Positions 11,715-16,910 of a stretch of 16,910 nucleotides of DNA are shown here, in pieces; position 1 is the stretch's first letter; the number at the start of each line of letters is the position of its first letter. The position numbers were made by a program, and so were the translations under genes. The notes under the pieces were generated by a model that was given only the letters and a program-made list of their open reading frames with translations, was not told the DNA's origin and searched no databases. Origin of the DNA: Scatosoma sp045645245 (GTDB taxonomy: Bacteria > Bacillota > Clostridia > Christensenellales > Borkfalkiaceae); the NCBI GenBank assembly GCA_045645245.1, contig JAZRIK010000042.1:1-16910 (forward strand). The letters run 5' to 3'.

Positions 11715-14054
11715 TTAGTCTTCTTTTTTCTTAGAAGATTTTTTCGCGGTTTTTTCCGCTTTTGCGTCGATATCGTCAAGCGTTTCGTTCGACGGCTTCA
11801 CAAGCAACAATACAATCAATGCAATCAAGCACACGCCCGCAAACGCGAACAATACAACGGAAACTACGTTGTTCTTCAGCCAGTTGTTTTCGCCTTTGAT
11901 TACGTCCGCTTCCGATTCAACGATGATTACTTGGTAAGCGGCTGCGCGTTGAGATGCTGCAAGCTCGGCTTCCCAGTAATCCGCCATAATCAAATACGTG
12001 CCTTCTTCGGCGGTCGTAAAGCTTTGGTTGTCTGCCGACCAGTTGAATTTGTTATACTCATTCCATTCGTCAGGAGCGTTGTCTTCGGTGATACGAGAAT
12101 CGTATTCTTTAATTTCCTTAAAGCAAGCTTTTACTGCTTCAATCGCGTCAGAGCTTGCGCCTTCGCCTGCAAGCAAGGTTGCGTATGCGGTAAGATATAC
12201 TTCAAAATAATTTCCGTTTACCGCCGTCGCTACGTCCACTTTTTCAGCGAGTTGCGCATACGTAATCGCCGACAAATCGCTGCGCGAAAGCTTTTTGATT
12301 ACGTCGTTTGCACGCGCCCAGTCGTTATATTCTTCAAGGTCAACGCGATAAAGTTTATAATCTTCTTTCAGCGTACTTGCGCCTACAACCTTGAGATCTT
12401 CCAAGGTATAGGTCTTGTCCAAAATTTCGGTGTCGCGTCTATCCAACGCTTTAATGGGGTCTTCCACTTTCAAACCGCGGTTCTTGATTTGGAAGCTAAA
12501 CGTAGGCACGTTTTCAACGTCCCAAATGTTTGCGGTCGTCACCGATACTTTTTCGCCGTCCACGTAATATTGCATCGTGTTGCCAGCTTTATCGTTTGCG
12601 AAAATCTTAAATTCGTATAAACCTTCCGATTCAACCGCAAGCTTAATGCCGTTATACGAAAGCCCCGTCGAAGTTTTTTCGCCTTGCGTGCCTTCCACGC
12701 GGTAGCTGATCGAGAATTTTAAGTTGCGATAGCCGTTATCGTCTTTGAATAACCATTCAAGCGAAGGGAAGTACAAATACGAGTTGCTGCCTGCATATAC
12801 TTCTTCCGCCGCCGCTTCGAGCGCGTCTTCAAACGCCTTTTTCGCCTTTTCGTATTCGGTTGCGTTTACGATTTTGTTTTCTTTATCCGTGTCGTTTGCT
12901 TCGATATACTTATACGTTGCGCCGTTTTTCGTCTTGTTGACAGGTACGTACGTGATATCGCCGATGGTTTTCGTCGTGCTTGCATACCAAGCCAAGTCGT
13001 ACGTCGCCGCATTGTTCGAGCCGTCACTCGTCGTCATTTTGATAGAAACGAATTCGTTGCCGTTATTTTCCTTCGCAACCGTCGTTGCGATATCGCCGTC
13101 TTTATAATATACGGTATCCATAAAATATACGGACGTCGTTAATTCTTCGTAATTGGCTTCGGTTGCCGACGGATTGTATTGATAATACGTCAAGTCGTTA
13201 TCCAAGCTCTTGGTTTTCAATACGTCGATAACCGTATAATCGAGCGCGAATGCGCCGCCAAGCAAGAACGAATTTACTTCTTCGTTTACTACGAATATAG
13301 GCGCTGCATCGTCTTGCACTTTGTTTTCGTCCGTTAAGTTGTCAAACGATTGACCGTTGATATCGTACAAGAGCACGGTTGCCACTACGCCCTCCGCCGC
13401 TTCTGCTTTGAACGTCATCGGGTACGATTTGTTAGCGGTATAGCTTGCGTAATTTGCGCCTACGTTTTCAAACGTGCCGATTTCATCGCCGTTCAAAAGC
13501 ACGGTGAATTCGCCGTCGCGAGCGTCGTTTTCTTGCGCTAATTCAAGCTTTAATTCCGCGGGATTAGATACGGTGTGTTCGTCGCCGTCATTGACCGATA
13601 CTTTCAACGCGCTGCCATCTACCGTGAATTGTACCGAGTTGGTTGCTTTGTTCTCTTTCGTAGCCCAAGCGGACGCGGTATCCATCGATAAGGTCACGCT
13701 TTCAAAGTTCAATTCCTTAAAAGCGAACGTCGTATTGAAATATTGTACCGCCGGCTCGCTGTTTTCTTCCTTTTCGTACCATTTGAGCGCCAACGAACGC
13801 TTGATTTTCGCACTTTCTTCGTCTTTGAGTGCGAACGCAGTCACTTTGTATGCCGCATCGCCTTCGCCGATGGTTTCCGCCGTGACGTTTCTACTCGTTT
13901 CCGTTGCCGTAAATACGTCGCTGAGCGCGTAGGTTGCAACAGTCGTAGCGTCGTCAGCCAACGCATTCGTTCTAAATAAACCTGCGCCCATAGCCCCAAA
14001 AAGGGTTGCGGACGCGAGCATAAGTGTAATTGCCGTTAATTTTTTGTTTTTCAT
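11715..14054 (-). CDS. Large Sec-exported, C-terminally membrane-anchored surface protein of unknown function
   Basis: The 779-residue protein has an N-terminal signal peptide (KNKK, a hydrophobic core, and an ALA cleavage site at about 31-33). At the far end it has one membrane segment at about 730-752 (VVSVVLFAFAGVCLIALIVLLLV) and a lysine-rich cytoplasmic tail ending KKSSKKKED, so nearly all of it lies outside the cell. The first 230 residues look like a lectin- or LamG-like beta-sandwich (FTVLLNGDEIGTFENVGANY); the middle contains Ig-like stretches such as YEFKIFANDKAGNTMQYY. These domain calls are impressions of strand pattern, not motif matches. There is no LPxTG sorting signal. The ATG at 14054 has an AGAGG site; the longer TTG start at 14084 lacks one. 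A strong promoter lies 50-80 bases upstream. The function is unknown; adhesion, glycan binding or a structural envelope role are all open. Confidence 0.88.
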   Translation of the reverse strand: MKNKKLTAITLMLASATLFGAMGAGLFRTNALADDATTVATYALSDVFTATETSRNVTAETIGEGDAAYKVTAFALKDEESAKIKRSLALKWYEKEENSEPAVQYFNTTFAFKELNFESVTLSMDTASAWATKENKATNSVQFTVDGSALKVSVNDGDEHTVSNPAELKLELAQENDARDGEFTVLLNGDEIGTFENVGANYASYTANKSYPMTFKAEAAEGVVATVLLYDINGQSFDNLTDENKVQDDAAPIFVVNEEVNSFLLGGAFALDYTVIDVLKTKSLDNDLTYYQYNPSATEANYEELTTSVYFMDTVYYKDGDIATTVAKENNGNEFVSIKMTTSDGSNNAATYDLAWYASTTKTIGDITYVPVNKTKNGATYKYIEANDTDKENKIVNATEYEKAKKAFEDALEAAAEEVYAGSNSYLYFPSLEWLFKDDNGYRNLKFSISYRVEGTQGEKTSTGLSYNGIKLAVESEGLYEFKIFANDKAGNTMQYYVDGEKVSVTTANIWDVENVPTFSFQIKNRGLKVEDPIKALDRRDTEILDKTYTLEDLKVVGASTLKEDYKLYRVDLEEYNDWARANDVIKKLSRSDLSAITYAQLAEKVDVATAVNGNYFEVYLTAYATLLAGEGASSDAIEAVKACFKEIKEYDSRITEDNAPDEWNEYNKFNWSADNQSFTTAEEGTYLIMADYWEAELAASQRAAAYQVIIVESEADVIKGENNWLKNNVVSVVLFAFAGVCLIALIVLLLVKPSNETLDDIDAKAEKTAKKSSKKKED

Positions 14055-14108
14055 GAAAACGTGCCTCTCTATTTTTGTAGCCAATCGTTTATAATATCGT
14101 ACTTTACT

Positions 14109-14137
14109 ATTTTACACCCAAACGCAATATTTGTCAA
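14109..14137 (-). promoter_or_regulatory. Promoter of the surface-protein gene
   Basis: On the minus strand there is a consensus TTGACA (14132-14137), a 17-base spacer and TAAAAT (14109-14114). The transcript would start near 14102, about 48 bases before the ATG at 14054. No terminator separates it from the upstream pseudouridine synthase gene. Confidence 0.85.
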
Positions 14138-14194
14138 TTGCATTTAGCGGTATTTCGTTGATTTTTGTGCGTTTTTCTCTTTTTTTGTGCGTTT

Positions 14195-14932
14195 TTATTG
14201 AATTTCTACCGCCTTACCCAAGTCAAACGCTTTCCAAGGCGTTTCTGCTTCGGGCGGGCAAGCGATGAATTTCATTCGCTCTTTTGTAATCGGATGGGAA
14301 AAACTGAGCGAATACGCCCACAGCGCAAGCTTACCCTTTTGCGCGAGTGCGCCGCCGTACCGCATATCCCCAAATACAGGATGGGAAATGCCTGCCATTT
14401 GTACGCGGATTTGATGCGTTCTGCCCGTATGCAAACGCACTTCCACCAGCGCGTATTTTCCTGCGGTTTCCACTACTTTATAATCCAGCTCGGCATATTT
14501 TGCATTTTCTTCGCTGGGGGTACAAATATACACCATATTATTGACGGTGTTTTTACGCAAGTAGTTGCAAAGCGTACCGCGCGCGGAATCGGGCGTGCCG
14601 CAAAGCACGGTGAGATACTTTTTCTCGAAATCCCCCGTTTGCAAGCCGTCGGTTAAACGAGCCGCCGCCTTACTCGTTTTCGCGTAAACCATTACGCCGC
14701 CCGTAGGACGGTCCAAACGGTGGACAAGCCCTAAATACACGTTGCCCGGCTTGTCGTACGCCGTTTTAATGTAGCGTTTGATTTGGTCGAATAAGTTGTC
14801 GTCCTTGCTCTCGTCCGGACAGCAAGCGGTCATTTGCTCTTTCAAAACGACGATAATATGGTTGTCTTCGTATAAAATACGGAAAGGCAAAGCGTTCGTT
14901 TCCGGCGTTTGCGCTTGATTATTTTCACTCAT
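14195..14932 (-). CDS. RluA-family pseudouridine synthase without S4 domain
   Basis: This 245-residue RluA-family enzyme begins the catalytic domain almost at once (LPFRILYEDNHIIVVLKEQM). The catalytic block is LVHRLDRPTGGVMVYAK with the nucleophile Asp74, and RLHTGRTHQIRVQMAGISHPVFGD completes the family signature. Compared with the enzyme at 10829-11647 it lacks the N-terminal S4 domain, so the two are paralogs with probably different RNA targets. The ATG at 14932 is preceded by GGAGGA at 14943-14948, which lies inside the end of the methyltransferase gene. The genes overlap by 8 bases, so translation is coupled and both belong to an RNA-modification operon. After the stop the DNA holds two copies of a 15-base T-rich repeat (14162-14176 and 14182-14196) but no hairpin. 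Confidence 0.93.
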   Translation of the reverse strand: MSENNQAQTPETNALPFRILYEDNHIIVVLKEQMTACCPDESKDDNLFDQIKRYIKTAYDKPGNVYLGLVHRLDRPTGGVMVYAKTSKAAARLTDGLQTGDFEKKYLTVLCGTPDSARGTLCNYLRKNTVNNMVYICTPSEENAKYAELDYKVVETAGKYALVEVRLHTGRTHQIRVQMAGISHPVFGDMRYGGALAQKGKLALWAYSLSFSHPITKERMKFIACPPEAETPWKAFDLGKAVEIQ

Positions 14933-15788
14933 GAATAAACATTCCTCCTGCACCGCAAGGAAGGGAAATGCCTTCCTCCGTTTTTATGCCTACTTCGTAT
15001 GCTTCTACTTTGCCGTTAAAGTTTTTCATCGTCAGCTTTAAGATATTTTCCAAAACCATCGGCTGCAAGCCCGTGGTATAGCTGTTGATGAGTACGAATA
15101 ACGGATTTTCCGAAAGTACTTGCGTGCAAAGCTCGACAAATTTGTATAAATCGTTTTCAATCTTCCACATTTCCCCGTTCGGTCCGCGACCGTACGACGG
15201 CGGATCCATAATAATTGCGTCGTATTTGTTGCCGCGACGGATTTCCCGCTGCACAAACTTTAAGCAATCGTCGATAATGTAGCGGATTCCCGTGTCGATA
15301 CCGCTCAAACGCGCGTTTTCGCCTGCGCGTTCTACCATTCCTTTCGCCGCGTCCACGTGCGTCACTTGCGCGCCCGCTTTTGCACACGCCACCGTTGCCC
15401 CGCCCGTGTATGCGAATAAATTCAAAACCTTGATAGGACGATTTGCGTTTTTGATAAGCGCAGTCATTTTTTCCCAGTTGACCGCCTGCTCGGGGAATAA
15501 GCCCGTGTGCTTAAAGCCCATCGGCTTGATCTTGAAGTTTACACCGAGCGTATCGTAGGAAATATTCCACTCTTCGGGCATTGCTTTGAGTATTTTCCAA
15601 CCGCCGCCGCCCTTTTCACTCCGCTTATAATAGGCGTTGAGTTTGGGGTAAGCGAACATATCCGTTTGCGCGGGCCAAATCACTTGGGGATCGGGGCGCA
15701 GCAAATAAACGTCTTTCCAACGCTCCAGCTTGTACCCGTCGCCCGTGGCGATAATAGAATAATCTTTCCAGTTGCCCGAAATTTTCAT
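14925..15788 (-). CDS. Class I SAM-dependent RNA methyltransferase (RlmI/COG1092-like)
   Basis: The 287-residue protein is a Rossmann-fold methyltransferase. Motif I is LNLFAYTGG (122-130), the acidic SAM-ribose contact is HVDAAKG (144-150), and motif IV is IMDPPSYGRG (193-202), where DPPSYG is characteristic of the RlmI/RlmK and related rRNA cytosine or guanine methyltransferase group. It lacks the N-terminal PUA domain of E. coli RlmI and is correspondingly shorter, so the exact target base is open. A ribosome site AAGGGA precedes the ATG at 15788. It is the first gene of an operon with the RluA-type synthase, overlapping it by 8 bases. Confidence 0.9.
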   Translation of the reverse strand: MKISGNWKDYSIIATGDGYKLERWKDVYLLRPDPQVIWPAQTDMFAYPKLNAYYKRSEKGGGGWKILKAMPEEWNISYDTLGVNFKIKPMGFKHTGLFPEQAVNWEKMTALIKNANRPIKVLNLFAYTGGATVACAKAGAQVTHVDAAKGMVERAGENARLSGIDTGIRYIIDDCLKFVQREIRRGNKYDAIIMDPPSYGRGPNGEMWKIENDLYKFVELCTQVLSENPLFVLINSYTTGLQPMVLENILKLTMKNFNGKVEAYEVGIKTEEGISLPCGAGGMFIHE

Positions 15789-15840
15789 ACGTTCGTCCCT
15801 TTTTGCTTATGTGCGCTATACGCGCATTATACTTTATAAT

Positions 15841-15869
15841 ATTATAACGAAAAAGCGAATAATTGTAAA
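15841..15869 (-). promoter_or_regulatory. Promoter of the methyltransferase-pseudouridine synthase operon
   Basis: On the minus strand there is TTTACA (15864-15869), a 17-base spacer and a perfect TATAAT (15841-15846). A second TATAAT lies about 12 bases downstream. A short GCGC/GCGC hairpin is possible in the leader. Confidence 0.8.
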
Positions 15870-16002
15870 GCATTTTATGACACATTTTCTTTTGCGAATG
15901 GAAAATTTTGAGTTGAAAAAGACTTTTAAGAAAGGAAAACTAGTCGGTGGAAAAACTTTTTTACTTTTTTTTAATTTTTTTGAAAATATTTGCAAAAAAC
16001 AG
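15870..16002. other. AT-rich gap between divergent promoters, no gene seen
   Basis: This stretch separates the leftward methyltransferase operon from the rightward tRNA operon. It is very AT-rich with long T runs near 15957-15980. No hairpin RNA, conserved RNA or credible gene is visible. Confidence 0.6.
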
Positions 16003-16031
16003 TTGACAAAAGTATTTGTTTTTAGTATTAT
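16003..16031 (+). promoter_or_regulatory. Promoter of the tRNA operon
   Basis: A consensus TTGACA (16003-16008), a 17-base spacer and TATTAT (16026-16031); TATAAT also occurs at 16029-16034. The primary transcript would start about 45 bases before the first tRNA. Confidence 0.8.
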
Positions 16032-16083
16032 AATAAAGCTGTTTGACGAGAAACGCGATCAGCGCCTCGGAAAGCGACAATAT

Positions 16084-16160
16084 CGCGGGGTGGAGCAGCT
16101 AGGTAGCTCGCCGGGCTCATAACCCGGAGGTCGCAAGTTCGAATCCTGCCCCCGCAACCA
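16084..16160 (+). tRNA. Initiator tRNA-fMet (CAT)
   Basis: A complete 77-base cloverleaf with encoded CCA; anticodon CAT at 16118-16120. It carries the initiator marks: an unpaired C1-A72 end (CGCGGGG ... CCCCGCA) and three consecutive G-C pairs in the anticodon stem (GGG ... CCC). It is nearly identical to the E. coli initiator in the acceptor and anticodon arms. Confidence 0.97.
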
Positions 16161-16164
16161 AAAT

Positions 16165-16241
16165 GGCGGCGTAGCTTAGTTGGTTAGAGCGATCGGTTCA
16201 TACCCGATAGGTCATAAGTTCGAATCTCATCGCCGCTACCA
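16165..16241 (+). tRNA. Elongator tRNA-Met (CAT)
   Basis: A 77-base cloverleaf with encoded CCA, acceptor GGCGGCG/CGCCGCT with a wobble end, and anticodon CAT at 16199-16201 in the loop TTCATAC. The anticodon arm resembles Bacillus elongator tRNA-Met (GGTTCATACCC), which argues against the lysidine-modified tRNA-Ile. It begins 4 bases after the initiator tRNA. Confidence 0.92.
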
Positions 16242-16283
16242 CGATAACAAACGTAAAAATCGTTTATATATATAAAATTAACC

Positions 16284-16358
16284 GGCCCGTTGGTCAAGCG
16301 GTTAAGACACCACCCTTTCACGGTGGTAACATGGGTTCGAGTCCCGTACGGGTCACCA
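16284..16358 (+). tRNA. tRNA-Glu (TTC)
   Basis: A 75-base cloverleaf with encoded CCA, acceptor GGCCCGT/ACGGGTC, and anticodon TTC at 16317-16319 in the loop CTTTCAC closed by CCACC/GGTGG. It closely resembles Bacillus tRNA-Glu. It is the last tRNA before the terminator. Confidence 0.96.
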
Positions 16359-16405
16359 GCAAATTCCTAAATCGAACATTGTTCGGTTTAGGAATTTTGC
16401 TTTTT
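16359..16405 (+). terminator. Intrinsic terminator of the tRNA operon
   Basis: A long stem begins directly after the CCA of tRNA-Glu: GCAAATTCCTAAATCGAAC pairs with GTTCGGTTTAGGAATTTTGC (one bulged base, one or two wobbles) around the loop ATT, followed by TTTTT (16401-16405). Confidence 0.92.
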
Positions 16406-16618
16406 GGCGCCCGTATGGGAATGGTGATGAGCCCATAGGGTTCGGAAAATGCTTACATTTTCTTTGCCGAAGGGCTCCCGTTTACGGGAAACGGCAAGCC
16501 CCCGTACGATTTGGGACGAACCCACGGTGACGCTCCTTCTTCACTATTCCGTCACTTCGTTCCTTACGAAAAATGCTTGCGTTTTCTTTGATTTCACACC
16601 AAGATTTCCCTTTTATAG
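16406..16618. repeat. Hairpin-rich intergenic stretch, possible relic of a repeat element
   Basis: No gene is seen. The stretch is richer in G+C than its surroundings and full of inverted repeats: GAAAATG/CATTTTC (16445-16462) enclosed by TTCGG/CCGAA, CCCGT/ACGGG (16479-16490), and GGGCT/AGCCC around them. The GAAAATGCTTACATTTTC block recurs in varied form near 16569-16588. This looks like a decayed non-autonomous element or structured RNA region, but no terminal repeats or target duplication are visible. Confidence 0.4.
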
Positions 16619-16647
16619 TTGCAATTATTTGTAAAACGTGCTATAAT
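16619..16647 (+). promoter_or_regulatory. Promoter of the lipoprotein gene
   Basis: TTGCAA (16619-16624), a 17-base spacer and a perfect TATAAT (16642-16647), with the ATG at 16671 about 18 bases after the expected start. The short leader consists almost entirely of the ribosome site AAGGAGGAG (16658-16666). Confidence 0.8.
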
Positions 16648-16670
16648 TATTATCAAAAAGGAGGAGAATT

Positions 16671-16910
16671 ATGAAAAAAATCTCGATAATTATAGCGGTT
16701 TTATTCATTGCTTTATTGTTTCCAGCTTGTAATACTACAAAACAACTGGAAATTTATTTAAGTAAGTTTGAGCATCAAGAAAATATAGTTTTCTCCGACG
16801 ATCATTACGTATATACGTTTAACAATACAATTGAACATGAGGTAAGTTTAGAGGTGGAGCATGTAACCGCCCAAGAAATTTATTATTCAAAGAGCAAAAA
16901 AGGAGAAATT
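16671..16910 (+). CDS. Putative lipoprotein, N-terminal part (cut by window end)
   Basis: Eighty codons are visible. The start MKKISIIIAVLFIALLFPAC is a short signal peptide ending in a Cys at residue 20, which resembles a lipobox although Phe at -3 and Pro at -2 are not the commonest residues, so lipid attachment is likely but not certain. The following sequence (KQLEIYLSKFEHQENIVFSD and so on) is hydrophilic and AT-rich and matches no family I know. A very strong ribosome site (AAGGAGGAG) and its own promoter lie just upstream. The C-terminus lies beyond the window, so no function can be given. Confidence 0.8.
   Translation, partial: MKKISIIIAVLFIALLFPACNTTKQLEIYLSKFEHQENIVFSDDHYVYTFNNTIEHEVSLEVEHVTAQEIYYSKSKKGEI

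Noticed and set aside
15772..16122. Plus-strand open frame of 116 codons in front of and into the first tRNA
   Set aside because: It runs through the tRNA operon promoter and into the initiator tRNA, has no proper ribosome site, and its product is low-complexity translated AT-rich spacer.
16406..16510. Repeated CCCGTA(C/T)GGG-like sequences as duplicated tRNA-Glu attachment sites
   Set aside because: Only about 9-10 bases match the tRNA 3' arm at each place and the rest of the arm is absent, too little to call an att duplication.

Overview
The window looks like chromosome of a Gram-positive, Clostridia-type member of the Bacillota, probably an uncultured gut lineage (inference). The signs are purine-rich Shine-Dalgarno sites, TTGACA/TATAAT promoters with 17-18 bp spacers, three tRNAs with genome-encoded CCA and Bacillus-like sequences, a CadC/SmtB-type zinc module, and a surface protein with a signal peptide and one C-terminal membrane segment. 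No phage, transposase, CRISPR array or rRNA gene was recognised.

Layout. Bases 1-2994 (minus strand) hold a sugar-catabolism operon in the order PIG-L deacetylase, NagB-like sugar-phosphate isomerase, PfkB kinase and class II aldolase (cut by the window edge). Read as a pathway, this would deacetylate an N-acetyl amino sugar, deaminate/isomerise its phosphate, phosphorylate the ketose phosphate and split it into trioses. The NagB-like enzyme has lost the usual catalytic Asp, so its chemistry or substrate may differ. A divergent AraC regulator (3147-4028), predicted to be leaderless, is the likely controller. Bases 4120-5566 form an isolated AT-rich module between two terminators: a small XRE repressor and a divergent membrane-anchored protein, sharing two identical-arm palindromic operators. 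Bases 5580-6676 hold the coupled housekeeping pair yfcE-like phosphodiesterase and RdgB/HAM1 nucleotide pyrophosphatase.

Bases 6756-9555 are a zinc/cadmium efflux operon: an ArsR/SmtB-type sensor with an intact alpha5 metal site, then a P1B ATPase carrying a duplicated His-rich loop. Its promoter and operator sit next to a degenerate tandem array (about 35 bp period) of promoter-like units. The last unit is a 34-bp sequence that recurs exactly 1,089 bp away, so the two copies flank two small AT-rich membrane-protein genes. This is the most unexplained structure in the window.

Bases 10829-15869 (minus strand) contain an RluA-family pseudouridine synthase, a large Sec-exported surface protein of unknown function, a second RluA-family synthase, and an RlmI-like methyltransferase coupled to it. 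Bases 16003-16405 (plus strand) are a transcription unit of initiator tRNA-fMet, elongator tRNA-Met and tRNA-Glu ending in a strong terminator. It is followed by a hairpin-rich intergenic stretch and the start of a putative lipoprotein gene cut by the window end.
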